Positions 18,365-27,366 of a stretch of DNA of 64,000 nucleotides are shown here, in pieces. The first letter of the stretch is position 1, and the number at the start of each line of letters is the position of its first letter. The stretch comes from Tenuibacillus multivorans (GTDB taxonomy: Bacteria > Bacillota > Bacilli > Bacillales > Alkalibacillaceae). The notes under the pieces are model-generated. The model saw only the letters and a list, made by a program, of their open reading frames with translations. It was not told the origin of the DNA and made no database searches. The position numbers and the translations under genes were made by a program. The stretch spans positions 1-64,000 of the forward strand of contig NZ_FNIG01000008.1 in assembly GCF_900103915.1 (NCBI RefSeq), given 5' to 3'.

Positions 18365-19366
18365 TTATTCCTCCTCAGGTAGAAACTCGTTCGTAAACGC
18401 TTTTTCCGCTTCTAAAGGTTCCTCTAATAAATCGTGATCATACATCCATTCGGCATAGTTTTCCCATACTTCAAGCTTCTGTAGTCCCCACTGTTCGGCA
18501 TCATCTTGATATTTTGGCGATAACCATTCTTGACTAGCCTTCACTAATTCCGGGTCTAAATCAGGCGCCGCTTCAATCAAAATGTCCGCAGCTTCCTCTG
18601 GGTTATCAATCGCAAACTCATAACCTTTTGCAGCACCTTTCACAAAACTGCTTACCACTTCTGGGCTATTCTCAATCATATCTTCATTGGTTGCTAAAAC
18701 AGGTGTATAGTAATCTAATTTTTCACTGTAATCCGTTAGATAAACCATGTTAATCGGAACATCACGTAACTCCGCTTCGACTCCAGTCCATCCATAATAA
18801 ATCCAGGCGAAATCAATATCACGTTTAACAGCCGTAAAGAAATCTGTATCTCCCATATTCACAATATCGACTTTGTCAACGTCTGCGTTCTCCTGCTGCA
18901 TAATAGACGATATAACGGCTTTCTCAACGGGTGCTCCCCATCCACCATAAGTTTTGCCTTCAAAATCCTTTGGTTCCGTAATATTTTCTTCTTTTAAAGA
19001 TGCGAAACCAGATGTATTATGCTGAATAACAGCAGCAATTGAAACAAGTGGAATACCTTGGACTCTAGCCTCTGTAATTCCCTCTTGGTAGCTGACCCCG
19101 AAGTCTGCTTTACCAGATGCTGTTAGTTGATCAGCTCCTGCTTCACCAGGCATAATAATCTCAACATCAAGACCTTCTTCTTCAAAATATCCTTTATCCC
19201 TTGCGACATATAACCCCGTATGGTTCGTATTTGGTGTCCAATCTAACACCACTTGAATATCCTTTAAATCCTCTTCGCTGCTAGAATCTTCATTGTTATC
19301 CTCTCCATTACACGCTGCTAGCAGGATAAGTACTAGACTCAATAACACAATCATGAATTTTTTCAT
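18365..19366 (-). CDS. ABC substrate-binding lipoprotein, NMT1/THI5-like (ThiY-type)
   Basis: The 333-residue protein has a lipobox LAAC (Cys19) followed by an acidic linker, then an NMT1/THI5-like domain: VVLDWTPNTNHTGLYVA, PGEAGADQL, GKADFGVSYQE, and the WIYYGWTGVEAE segment. ThiY-type proteins capture N-formyl-aminopyrimidine or related thiamine breakdown products outside the cell. As first gene behind a TPP riboswitch its role in thiamine salvage is well supported; the precise ligand is inferred. Confidence 0.92.
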   Translation of the reverse strand: MKKFMIVLLSLVLILLAACNGEDNNEDSSSEEDLKDIQVVLDWTPNTNHTGLYVARDKGYFEEEGLDVEIIMPGEAGADQLTASGKADFGVSYQEGITEARVQGIPLVSIAAVIQHNTSGFASLKEENITEPKDFEGKTYGGWGAPVEKAVISSIMQQENADVDKVDIVNMGDTDFFTAVKRDIDFAWIYYGWTGVEAELRDVPINMVYLTDYSEKLDYYTPVLATNEDMIENSPEVVSSFVKGAAKGYEFAIDNPEEAADILIEAAPDLDPELVKASQEWLSPKYQDDAEQWGLQKLEVWENYAEWMYDHDLLEEPLEAEKAFTNEFLPEEE

Positions 19367-19418
19367 GTTCTATTTCCCCCTTGTTGTTTCATAACTAGAT
19401 AAGTTGGTTGGGGATATA

Positions 19419-19562
19419 AAAAACCCTAGGCTTACACCTAGGGCACACGAAAGTCATATCTCAAACAAAATGTGTTCCCTACGCTGGTCTTAGCCAGATC
19501 AGGTTCGAAGAGTCAGTATCTTACGGATACTATCTCAACCAGCAACACTGGTCCCCCTACAA
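19419..19562 (-). promoter_or_regulatory. TPP (thi-box) riboswitch with terminator
   Basis: On the minus strand the conserved parts appear in order: GGGGGACC (P1/P2 start), GCTGGTTGAGA, then GAACCTGATCTGGCTAA and CCAGCGTAGGGA (19475-19559). The stem CCCTAGG/CCTAGGG (19424-19443) plus a T run forms the expression platform. Binding of thiamine pyrophosphate should favour termination, switching off the ABC importer operon that follows. Confidence 0.96.
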
Positions 19563-19632
19563 CTTATGCTTAGTTATATTATTTTCATTAATAGTATGAC
19601 AAATTGTTGAACCAATTGCAACGAATTACTTT

Positions 19633-20958
19633 TTATTCTTCTGGGATGGCTTCTTCAGCTTGAATATAGCCTGCTCCATAAATATAAGGATCGCCTAATC
19701 CTTGTGCGTTATTAATGAGTAAATCCTTTACATCATCTGGTGTTAAGGATGGATCATGCTCTAGCAATAGAGCAACAACTCCAGCACATATCGGTGTTGC
19801 CATCGAAGTTCCAGATAACATAACGTAATATTCCCCGACTCTTGCATCCTTTTGTAATTTATCAATATATGACCCTGGAGATCTTAAAGATACAATATCT
19901 ACACCAGGTGCTACGACATCTGGCTTTGTGACTCCATAAATCGTTGGCCCACGACTAGAGAAGTTAGCAATTATATCGTCAGATCGTTCTACCGTATCAC
20001 GATCATCCATTGCACCAACGGTAATCACTTTATTACTTATACCAGGGCTTGCGATCGTATTTGGTTCGGGGCCTTCATTACCGGCTGCAACACATACAAC
20101 CATACCAGCTTCCCATGCTGTTTCAACGATATCTACCATTGGGTCATCATCCTCATCTTGATAACTACTATTAGCTGGACTACCAAGCGACATGGAAATG
20201 ACGTCTATTCCAATGGTTTCTTGGTTTTCAATACACCACTGGACCCCTTCCATAACCGTCGATAAAGATCCGGAACCCATTTTATCTAATACTTTAACAC
20301 CGATAATATTAGCCTTCGGTGCAGGTGCTTGATACTGCCCCATTGACATGGCACCATCTCCGGCAACATCACCAGCACAATGAGTTCCATGACCATTGTC
20401 ATCATACGGTTCTGTGTCTTGGTTTACGAGATCCACGAACTCTACGATTCTACCCTGTAAGTCTTCATGTGGGTGAACACCAGTATCAATAACAGCGACA
20501 TTAACCCCTTCACCTGTTGATTCAGAACCGTTTCGTACGACTTCGTCGGCTTGAACTGTCGGTGTAGCAACATCTAATAATGCCTGAACCTCTCGATCAT
20601 AGTAGACTTTTTTAATATGATTACATTCGCTAAATACCTCTTCTAAAGCTTCAGGTGTTACCGTTGCAGTGGAACAACGAACGGTTGAAAGATCCTTACC
20701 GGGCTTGCATCGTCTATGACGATTAATCACTTGGTTTAAGGTATTCATTTCATGTTCAAGATGGCATGATTCATTATCATTAAATTGTACGATCACATTA
20801 AATTTCTTCTTTTTCTTTAAATACGACTCAAATGATTTATGCAAGAAACAAGGTGTAAATTTAAATGGGCGATATAAGGTCAGTAGCTGATCTCTAAGCT
20901 TCCGGTCCAATTTGCTTCCATGATTCCGAACCATTTGAACCATAGAATATCCAAACAT
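19633..20958 (-). CDS. aprX: Subtilisin-like serine protease AprX (S8)
   Basis: The 441-residue protein, the same size as B. subtilis AprX, has the catalytic triad in S8 order: Asp in VAVIDTGVHPH near 156, His in DDNGHGTHCAG near 190, and Ser in LSGTSMATP near 386, with the oxyanion Asn in CVAAGNEGPE. It has no signal peptide, so it is an intracellular-type protease preceded by a propeptide-like N-terminal part. It has its own promoter region (20959-21155), divergent from the NUDIX gene. Confidence 0.95.
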   Translation of the reverse strand: MFGYSMVQMVRNHGSKLDRKLRDQLLTLYRPFKFTPCFLHKSFESYLKKKKKFNVIVQFNDNESCHLEHEMNTLNQVINRHRRCKPGKDLSTVRCSTATVTPEALEEVFSECNHIKKVYYDREVQALLDVATPTVQADEVVRNGSESTGEGVNVAVIDTGVHPHEDLQGRIVEFVDLVNQDTEPYDDNGHGTHCAGDVAGDGAMSMGQYQAPAPKANIIGVKVLDKMGSGSLSTVMEGVQWCIENQETIGIDVISMSLGSPANSSYQDEDDDPMVDIVETAWEAGMVVCVAAGNEGPEPNTIASPGISNKVITVGAMDDRDTVERSDDIIANFSSRGPTIYGVTKPDVVAPGVDIVSLRSPGSYIDKLQKDARVGEYYVMLSGTSMATPICAGVVALLLEHDPSLTPDDVKDLLINNAQGLGDPYIYGAGYIQAEEAIPEE

Positions 20959-21161
20959 ACTCTCACCTCATTTTAATAGATTCTATACAGTCTATTAAAA
21001 CGAAGTTAGTATAGTAACGGTAGATGTACTAGTATAGTGTAAAAATCACCCCCACTTTCGGGAACTAGTTTATATTAAGCTAGAATTCAATTGAAATTTG
21101 CTATATAATTCAATAATATTTACATAGACTATTTGAATGACGACTTGAAAGGAAGATGACT

Positions 21162-21665
21162 TTGAAACTTAGACAATTTGCTGCAGCTTTTCTCATAAAT
21201 GAAGATCAGGAAATATTATTTTTACAAAAACCTGAGGATGCTAAATTTCTAGCAGGTCACTTAGTTCCAATTGGTGGGCATATGGAGGCTAGTGAGATTA
21301 ACACCCCAGAAGAAGCCTGTTTAAGAGAAATTAACGAGGAGACAGGATTATCCAGTCATCAAATTAGCAAGCTCACCCTGCAATATTTGACCCATCGATT
21401 AAAAGATAACGAAATCCGGATTCAATATATCTACTTTGGCTATATATCAAAGGACTCTAATCTAACCAACAGCGATGAAGGTTCTTTGGTCTGGATTAAT
21501 CCAAATAACATTAATGATTTAAAGGTAACAGCATCAGCAAGGGAAATTATTAAGCACCACAAACTAAACGTGTTAAATGAAAATATCTACGTTGGGACGA
21601 TGAAATCTTTAAATGGAGAACCCGGAATGACGTGGTCAATATTGGAGGACTGGGACAAAAAATAA
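21162..21665 (+). CDS. NUDIX hydrolase
   Basis: The protein contains a Nudix box, GGHMEASE...REINEETGL, with two extra residues between the first Glu and the REXXEE part, as in some subfamilies. It would hydrolyse a nucleoside diphosphate linked to another group, substrate unknown. The start is chosen as TTG at 21162: the ribosome site GAAAGGA then has normal spacing, whereas at the ATG two codons earlier (21156) it would abut the start codon. Its 3' end lies inside the terminator of the convergent gene. Confidence 0.88.
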   Translation: MKLRQFAAAFLINEDQEILFLQKPEDAKFLAGHLVPIGGHMEASEINTPEEACLREINEETGLSSHQISKLTLQYLTHRLKDNEIRIQYIYFGYISKDSNLTNSDEGSLVWINPNNINDLKVTASAREIIKHHKLNVLNENIYVGTMKSLNGEPGMTWSILEDWDKK

Positions 21666-21682
21666 GGGAAGGATCCCTTATT
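21657..21682 (-). terminator. Terminator overlapping two stop codons
   Basis: A perfect 9-bp stem AATAAGGGA/TCCCTTATT with a 4-nt loop is followed on the minus strand by TTTTTT. The stop codons of both convergent genes lie within or beside the stem, a very compact arrangement. It terminates the FAD oxidoreductase transcript. Confidence 0.85.
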
Positions 21683-22790
21683 CAATTGCCTGACCTACAT
21701 CATAGTCCTCAATATTTAGCTCCATTTCCTTCCCTAATGCGAGATTTGCCAATTCAGCTCCTAAGTATGGTCCGCTGGTTAAACCGGAAGCACCTAATCC
21801 ATTTGCGACAAGGAGACCTTCGAAATGTGGAACCGGGCCTATGATGGGTAAAAAACCTGGTGTATAAGGTCTAAAACCAACCCTTGTTTCGACAAACGTA
21901 CTTTCCTCTAACCCTGGTGCGATCTCTAAAGCTTTACCTAAAATCTCATGGACAGCCCCAGTCGTCGTTCGATAATCAAATTCAACCTCATCCGTACGAG
22001 TAGCACCGACCACAACACGTCCACCTGAAAATGTTAGTAAATAAGCATTGTTTGGTGGCATCACAACCGGCCAATTATCAGTTTTAGCATCAGGTAGATC
22101 TAAGTGTATAATCTGCGCTCTTTGATGCGTCACCTTGTAATGAAGGTCAAGTGGCTCTAATAATTGTTTAGCCCAAGCCCCAGTTGTGTCAATCACTTGA
22201 TCAGCTAACATTTTCTCTCCATTAACTTCGACACCAATCACTCTTTCCTTGTCATAAAGAAGGTTAGCTGATCCATTAAGTCGAGTTGCACCACGTTTTT
22301 CGGCTGCTTTTAATAAAGCATCACGAATGGCCCGACCATCGACACGCGCACCTCCACTGACATAAACAGCACCATATTCTTCAGACATAGGCGGAAAAAG
22401 TTTTCTTGCTTCATTATTCGAAATAAGCTCAATATTCCCAATTTCAGGGGCATCTTCACGACGTTTTTTTGCCCGTTCAACTGTTTTCTCTAATTTTACT
22501 TGATCATGATGTAAACTAATCGTACCAACCTGCTTATAACCTACATTCTCTTCACCATCAGCCGCCAATTGTTCAACTAACTTTGGATAGTATTTAGCAC
22601 CACCCTTAACCATGCGGTACCACGCTTTATTTCGGCGTTGAGATAACCAAGGGCACACGATTCCAGCTGCAGCGTCTGTTGCTTGTCCTGAATCTTTTCT
22701 GTCAATTAACGTCACGTCCGCACCTGATTTGGCTAAATGATATGTCGTTGAAGCACCTAAAATGCCCCCACCTACTACGATATATGACAC
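21678..22790 (-). CDS. FAD-dependent oxidoreductase (DAO/glycine oxidase-like)
   Basis: The N-terminal Rossmann motif VVGGGILGASTTYHLAKSG binds FAD, and the C-terminal FAD-contact region VANGLGASGLTSGPYLG completes the D-amino-acid-oxidase fold; about 370 residues. It oxidises an amine or amino acid, substrate unknown. The start is placed at the GTG at 22790, because GGAG lies eight bases before it; the GTG three codons earlier overlaps that site. It is preceded closely by a DUF2269-like membrane protein gene. Confidence 0.88.
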   Translation of the reverse strand: MSYIVVGGGILGASTTYHLAKSGADVTLIDRKDSGQATDAAAGIVCPWLSQRRNKAWYRMVKGGAKYYPKLVEQLAADGEENVGYKQVGTISLHHDQVKLEKTVERAKKRREDAPEIGNIELISNNEARKLFPPMSEEYGAVYVSGGARVDGRAIRDALLKAAEKRGATRLNGSANLLYDKERVIGVEVNGEKMLADQVIDTTGAWAKQLLEPLDLHYKVTHQRAQIIHLDLPDAKTDNWPVVMPPNNAYLLTFSGGRVVVGATRTDEVEFDYRTTTGAVHEILGKALEIAPGLEESTFVETRVGFRPYTPGFLPIIGPVPHFEGLLVANGLGASGLTSGPYLGAELANLALGKEMELNIEDYDVGQAIE

Positions 22791-22807
22791 GGTTTTCACT
22801 CCAAATT

Positions 22808-23263
22808 TTAAAAAGGTTTTAAAATCATCAACAAGATTATAATCACAAAAATCAAATTTTCCAAATACTCAACGCGTAACAATTTTCGAGAAAGATGTTC
22901 ATATTCTTCCGGAATTTCTTCACTTTTGTGTGTCTTTAGTAACTGTTTGATTGGTCGAGCTCGTTTTTTCAATACGGTTGGCCCTAACCCTAAAGCAACC
23001 AAGAATAAGATTAAACTTGTTAAATACCAACCTGATTGAAATAGAAACGAATTAATCGAGCCCATTAATAGACCCGTGACTAACAATAAACTCCCGCCAA
23101 CCATAACAAATATATGTAACCGTCGTTTTAATTCATAAGCATGACACAAATCACTCATTGTACGAGCCGATTTTGTTACTGTCGTTAGAATAAATCCAGG
23201 TCCCATCCCCATTATAGCTGCGAAGATATGAATAACCACAAGGACTTGATAAATGGTCTGCAT
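22808..23263 (-). CDS. DUF2269-like membrane protein
   Basis: The 151-residue protein has four membrane helices with VVIHIFAAIMGMGPGF in the first and a conserved RRLHIFV/GGSLLLVTGLLMG region in the second, as in DUF2269 proteins. Function is unknown. The ribosome site AGGGGG is seven bases from the ATG. It is separated from the FAD oxidoreductase by only 17 bp and is probably co-transcribed. Confidence 0.75.
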   Translation of the reverse strand: MQTIYQVLVVIHIFAAIMGMGPGFILTTVTKSARTMSDLCHAYELKRRLHIFVMVGGSLLLVTGLLMGSINSFLFQSGWYLTSLILFLVALGLGPTVLKKRARPIKQLLKTHKSEEIPEEYEHLSRKLLRVEYLENLIFVIIILLMILKPF

Positions 23264-23340
23264 TTGTGTTCCCCCTGATTTTATTTTAGTCTTTCCATCT
23301 ATTATAATAGATAGAAAGTAAAAATTCTCAGGAGGTACTT

Positions 23341-23724
23341 ATGCAACTCCAGTTTGAAGAAAAGTGGGACAAAACCATTTCAGAGCAAGATCGTTCTAAA
23401 ATAGAGGAAGTCTTTAATAAAACAAAAACTCACGTGGAAGAAGTAATAGAGGTCGTTACGTTGTGGCATGCAACTAATCATAAAGGCGAACTGCTCGTCA
23501 CAGCATTAATTCATAACCGCAGTGATGAGTCGCTACATTTTCGTGATACAACAGTTCAATATCAAACAATACATCAACTCATCGCTAAAAGATCATTTAC
23601 AATCTCAAACCTAACCATCCCACCTCAAACAAGTATGCCTTGGACGTTTATTTTTCCAAATGCGAAATCAGATGAACCAGAACTTGGAATCATTAGGATC
23701 AATAACTTAGGAGGAGCAAAATAA
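23341..23724 (+). CDS. SLAP domain-containing protein
   Basis: The 127-residue protein matches the SLAP domain: LHFRDTTVQYQ, IAKRSFTI and LTIPPQTSMPWTFIFP. In bacilli such proteins are associated with accessory Sec/S-layer export loci. It lacks a signal peptide. The ribosome site GGAGG lies seven bases upstream. Its stop overlaps an ATG preceded by GGAGGAG, but that following frame is only 14 codons long (see the remnant entry), so a former operon partner seems to have been lost. Confidence 0.8.
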   Translation: MQLQFEEKWDKTISEQDRSKIEEVFNKTKTHVEEVIEVVTLWHATNHKGELLVTALIHNRSDESLHFRDTTVQYQTIHQLIAKRSFTISNLTIPPQTSMPWTFIFPNAKSDEPELGIIRINNLGGAK

Positions 23725-23768
23725 TGGATTCCGCTGAACTAAATCGTTTATCGATTAATGATACCTAA
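23724..23768 (+). pseudogene. 14-codon ORF, possible 5' remnant of an operon partner
   Basis: ATG overlaps the SLAP gene stop (TAATG), with GGAGGAG at a normal distance, and the frame MDSAELNRLSINDT then ends at TAA. Its last codons overlap the end of the convergent secreted-protein gene. The good initiation signal with almost no ORF suggests a truncated downstream gene; a leader peptide is the alternative. Confidence 0.35.
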
Positions 23769-24186
23769 ACCAGACAAACCAGCCATTTTCTTTACTTTTA
23801 GCTACAAAAAGCTGTCCTTCTAAATTACTCGCACTAATACCAGACCATTTCGGGAAGTAAATACGAGTCAACCAAGAGCGATTGGCCACCTCTTCACCAC
23901 AGAAGTTTTTCGCCATTTCATAATAAATTTCATCATAGGCACTGCTTTCGGTATCTGGAAAAGGTTTTGCGGTGATGACTTCCCATTCTTCATATAAATG
24001 GCCGTACTCATCATCGCTGATATAAATATTCTTGATAAAACCTTCTAATGCTTCCATAAATTCTTGACGGTCTTTCTCAGTCGTTTCCTCCAAATCGGAT
24101 ACTTCAGGACAGTCAAGGGTTTCAGCATGTACACGATAAGGTATGATGATTAGAAATAATAACATGACGCCTAACATTTTTTTCAT
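23755..24186 (-). CDS. Secreted protein of unknown function
   Basis: The start is the ATG at 24186 with GAGGTGG five bases upstream. The 143-residue product has a signal peptide (MKKMLGVMLLFLIIIPYRVHA) cleaved near the Ala, then an acidic domain with two cysteines (LDCPEV and NFCGEE) that could form a disulfide. It has no recognised catalytic motif. It lies immediately downstream of desR on the same strand, 46 bp away, but a functional link is not evident. Confidence 0.7.
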   Translation of the reverse strand: MKKMLGVMLLFLIIIPYRVHAETLDCPEVSDLEETTEKDRQEFMEALEGFIKNIYISDDEYGHLYEEWEVITAKPFPDTESSAYDEIYYEMAKNFCGEEVANRSWLTRIYFPKWSGISASNLEGQLFVAKSKENGWFVWFRYH

Positions 24187-24232
24187 TTTAACCACCTCAT
24201 GCCTATTATTTCCTCATGCAATCCGATTATGA

Positions 24233-24832
24233 TTATTTCAACCAACCTTTTTCCTTTATTTTCGATACGGCTTCCACCCGATTTGAAACCTCAAGCTTAT
24301 CAAATATAACCGAAATGTAATTACGGACTGTTCCGTAGGTTAAAAACAACTCTTTCGCAATTTCTTTTGTACTTTTACCGTCAGCAATTAATTTAATGAC
24401 TTCAGTTTCGCGTTCCGTTAACGGATTAGGTTCCTCAAAGGCAAGGTCAACAAGTTCAGGTGCATAAACCTTTCTGCCCTCCATAATTGAACGAATCGAC
24501 CGAGCCAAATCTTCACTCGGACTATCCTTTAATAAGTAGCCACTGACCTGTGCTTTGCGGGCACGGTCAAAATAGCCTGAACGAGCAAAAGTGGTTAATA
24601 TAATCGTTTTGCAGGGTAAATCGATCATCTCTTCTGCGGCATCAAGCCCACTCTTAACAGGCATTTCTATATCCATAATACAGACATCAGGGATCAATTC
24701 TTTTACTAATTCAACCGCTTCTTCCCCGTTCGATGCCTTCCCAACAACCTCCATATCTTCCTCTAATTCGAGTAAAGAACCTAGAGCACCGAGAAGCATT
24801 CGTTGGTCCTCCGCAATAACAATTCTAATCAT
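24233..24832 (-). CDS. desR: Response regulator DesR (NarL/FixJ family)
   Basis: The 199-residue regulator has an N-terminal receiver domain with the phosphorylation site Asp54 in VCIMDIEMP and a Lys in LLKDSP, and a C-terminal LuxR-type helix-turn-helix (LTEREVEVIKLIA-like, TYGTVRNYISVIFDKL). It overlaps desK by 4 bp (ATGA). In B. subtilis, DesR is phosphorylated by DesK at low temperature and activates the desaturase gene. The des-desK-desR order here supports the same role. Confidence 0.95.
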   Translation of the reverse strand: MIRIVIAEDQRMLLGALGSLLELEEDMEVVGKASNGEEAVELVKELIPDVCIMDIEMPVKSGLDAAEEMIDLPCKTIILTTFARSGYFDRARKAQVSGYLLKDSPSEDLARSIRSIMEGRKVYAPELVDLAFEEPNPLTERETEVIKLIADGKSTKEIAKELFLTYGTVRNYISVIFDKLEVSNRVEAVSKIKEKGWLK

Positions 24833-25962
24833 CTTGCTTCCTCCCGTTTGACCCGTCGTGACACATTCGGAATGAGAATTTCAATTTTTGTCCCATTTTG
24901 ATGGTCGAATTGGACCTCTCCATTAACAAATTCTAACCGTTCCTGAATCCCTCTTAAACCATGCCCCTTGACTTGTCCGCCATGACTAAGACCGACTCCG
25001 TTATCTTTTACCAAGAGGCTTAATTCATCATCTGTTTCACGAATTTTAATTTGACACTTGTTCGCTTGACTATGCTTGACGACATTGGTTACTAACTCTT
25101 TTAAGCACATACTTACAACATCTTCCACTAAAGCTGGAGACTTTTTCAACTCTTTCACACCACTAAACTCTACTTCAATATCAGCAGCCTTTAATAACTG
25201 CGTCACGTGTTCAATTTCATCGTCTAATTTAGCACCGCGCATATCTGATAGCATATCCCGAACTTCTTTTAACGCCGTGCGAGCCGTTTGGTTAATATCA
25301 GTAATTTCGTTCTGAGCCGTTCCAGGGTCTCGTTCAATTAGCCTTCTAGCCAAATCACTTTTTAACCCAATTAACGATAGCTTTTGACCTAGTGTATCAT
25401 GCAAGTCACGTGCAATTCGTTGTCGCTCTTCGTATACCATCAATTGTGAAATCTTTTCATTCGCATCGACTAACTGAGCCTCTAACTTCTGTCGCTTCAG
25501 GCGGTTGTATGTATTAATTGGCAGAATGATCACCCCGAGAATAGCAATGACGATGAACGGCAATTGATAACGAAATAGTTCTTCCTGAGTCATGACACTA
25601 AATCCAGCTGCCACCATAGTCGTCACGATATGCACAACATATAACGTGATAAATCCACCTTTATGCTTTATGTTTCCTATAAAAAACGCTAAAAACAATG
25701 CAAAATAAACATATCCATAAAAGAGCGACATGCCAATGCTAATCAGCATCATAAGCGATACACAAGCGTATAAAAACCAACCATTCGATAAAAACGATAA
25801 ACGATAAGCCACAAAAAAGACAACGATTAATATAAAGCCCAGAATCACTTCAAGCCATGAGGTTGAGCGGAAAATAAAAAAGAACGGTAAAAAACTAAAA
25901 ATAATCCAGACGTAAATGTTTATACTTAAATTTTTCGGAAAAATATTATACCAATTTTGCAT
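24829..25962 (-). CDS. desK: Membrane-fluidity sensor histidine kinase DesK
   Basis: The start at 25962 gives 377 residues and an N-terminus like DesK (about five membrane helices). The phosphoacceptor His188 sits in ERQRIARDLHDTLGQK, at the same position as in B. subtilis DesK; the HATPase region includes LKELVTNVVKHSQAN and the G1/G2 boxes DNGVGLS and GHGLRGIQERL. It senses membrane thickness and phosphorylates DesR. An upstream 28-codon extension has no ribosome site and is rejected. Confidence 0.95.
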   Translation of the reverse strand: MQNWYNIFPKNLSINIYVWIIFSFLPFFFIFRSTSWLEVILGFILIVVFFVAYRLSFLSNGWFLYACVSLMMLISIGMSLFYGYVYFALFLAFFIGNIKHKGGFITLYVVHIVTTMVAAGFSVMTQEELFRYQLPFIVIAILGVIILPINTYNRLKRQKLEAQLVDANEKISQLMVYEERQRIARDLHDTLGQKLSLIGLKSDLARRLIERDPGTAQNEITDINQTARTALKEVRDMLSDMRGAKLDDEIEHVTQLLKAADIEVEFSGVKELKKSPALVEDVVSMCLKELVTNVVKHSQANKCQIKIRETDDELSLLVKDNGVGLSHGGQVKGHGLRGIQERLEFVNGEVQFDHQNGTKIEILIPNVSRRVKREEAR

Positions 25963-26035
25963 CAAATATGGGGTCCTTTCATCAACTAGTGTTCTCATTA
26001 TAACAAAGACGGGCGGGTTACACTTATATAAAGAA

Positions 26036-26066
26036 AAATCCTTCAATACACATTGAAGGACTTTTC
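26036..26066 (-). terminator. Terminator between des and desK
   Basis: On the minus strand GTCCTTCAAT pairs with ATTGAAGGA and TTTTTC follows. It would limit readthrough from the strongly induced des gene into desKR, as in the B. subtilis locus where desKR is partly separate. Confidence 0.85.
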
Positions 26067-26074
26067 CGGTAAGG

Positions 26075-27112
26075 TTATACGCTTTCTTTTTGATTCATCA
26101 CATGATGCTGAGATTCTTTTAATAGTGGTTTGACTCCTTTAAAGCTAACAAACATTTTTTGATCTTCATCATAAAGTCTAAAATGTATCGATTTAAGGCT
26201 TGATTTCATCGTAATCGTTGTTGCTTGCTGTAACGGTGGTGTTGATTCATGGGCATCCTCTAAATGATAGTTCGGTACCTTCGGGCTTAGGTGATGCACA
26301 TGGTGATAACCAATATTCCCAGTGATCCACTGTAATATTCTTGGAAGTTTATAATACGAGCTTCCGTCAATCGCAGCCTTGACGTAATCCCATTCCGCTT
26401 CATCTTCGAAATAAGAATCCTCAAATTGATGCTGGACATAAAATAGCCAAATCCCTAGACTTCCCGCTACGAACATGACGGGTATTTGAACGATCAAGAA
26501 GTTCTGCAAACCGATTGCTACAATCAAAAGCGCTGCAATGGCAACGATTGATACGTTCGTTAAATACGTATTACGACGCTCTTTTTTCTTCGCATCCTTA
26601 CGATTCATTCGGTTTGATACGAAAAATAAAAATAATGGTCCAAGTACAAACATGACAAATGGATTTCGATATAAACGGTACTGTAAACGTTCTAATTTTG
26701 ATGCCTTCACATACTCATTTACGGTCATAATCCACACATCACCCGTTCCGCGCTTGTCCAAGTTACTACTCGTCGCATGGTGGATTGAGTGTTCACGCTT
26801 CCACTTTGAATAAGGGAACATCGTTAAAATACCGGTTACGGTCCCTATTAAGTGATTTAGTTTTCGATTTTTAAAGAATGAACCATGACAACAATCATGG
26901 AAAATGATAAACGTTCTTACCACAAATCCCGCTGCTAAAATAGACAGTGCTAGTGACAACCAAATAGATACCGAAATCGATTCATATGCCAAATACCATA
27001 AAATAAAAAGTGGAGGAATCGTATTGATTAACTGCCATACACTTGCTTTTGCATCAGATTGTTCGAATTGTCTTATGTTTTTCTTTAGTTGAGCTAATTT
27101 TGAATGACTCAT
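26075..27112 (-). CDS. des: Membrane phospholipid fatty-acid desaturase
   Basis: The 345-residue membrane protein has the three histidine boxes of acyl-lipid desaturases: HDCCHGSFF near 74, HSIHHATSS near 110 and HHVHHLSPKVPNY near 271. They bind the di-iron centre that inserts a cis double bond in membrane acyl chains (the Delta5 position in B. subtilis Des). The ribosome site AGGAGG precedes the ATG. It is the first gene of the des-desK-desR cassette and is presumably cold-induced through DesR. Confidence 0.95.
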   Translation of the reverse strand: MSHSKLAQLKKNIRQFEQSDAKASVWQLINTIPPLFILWYLAYESISVSIWLSLALSILAAGFVVRTFIIFHDCCHGSFFKNRKLNHLIGTVTGILTMFPYSKWKREHSIHHATSSNLDKRGTGDVWIMTVNEYVKASKLERLQYRLYRNPFVMFVLGPLFLFFVSNRMNRKDAKKKERRNTYLTNVSIVAIAALLIVAIGLQNFLIVQIPVMFVAGSLGIWLFYVQHQFEDSYFEDEAEWDYVKAAIDGSSYYKLPRILQWITGNIGYHHVHHLSPKVPNYHLEDAHESTPPLQQATTITMKSSLKSIHFRLYDEDQKMFVSFKGVKPLLKESQHHVMNQKESV

Positions 27113-27166
27113 AACGGCCTCCTTGAAACTTTACTTTAGTATCTACTCCTAATGTTAGTGAAAGGT

Positions 27167-27198
27167 AGTACCTGACAACAGTCATGAACGTCAGTACT
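27167..27198. promoter_or_regulatory. Candidate regulatory dyad upstream of des
   Basis: An imperfect inverted repeat AGTACCTGAC / GTCAGTACT, with GTCATGA in its centre, lies 55-86 bp upstream of the des start. Its position fits an activator site for DesR, but I cannot confirm the DesR consensus from memory. Confidence 0.35.
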
Positions 27199-27332
27199 TT
27201 TGATTAACAAATGTCATGTTTACATCCGCGGATGAATGATGTATGGATATCTTTTCAAGAAAACGTCACTATTATGAGCAAATAAAGGAAGTCATGGCAG
27301 GTATCAATATGAAGAGATGACAAATGTCATAT

Positions 27333-27364
27333 AAAAAAAGAGTGTTCCTCGTTTAAAGAACACT
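27333..27364 (-). terminator. Terminator of the small membrane-anchored protein gene
   Basis: On the minus strand GAGTGTTC pairs with GAACACTC around CTTTAAACGAG-type loop sequence and TTTTTTT follows, directly after the stop at 27367. Confidence 0.85.
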
Positions 27365-27366
27365 CA

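Noticed and set aside
21640-21670. Second copy of the GGGACAAAA element near the NUDIX 3' end
   Set aside because: The GACTGGGACAAAAA match is the coding end of the NUDIX gene plus its terminator; the other parts of the repeat are absent.
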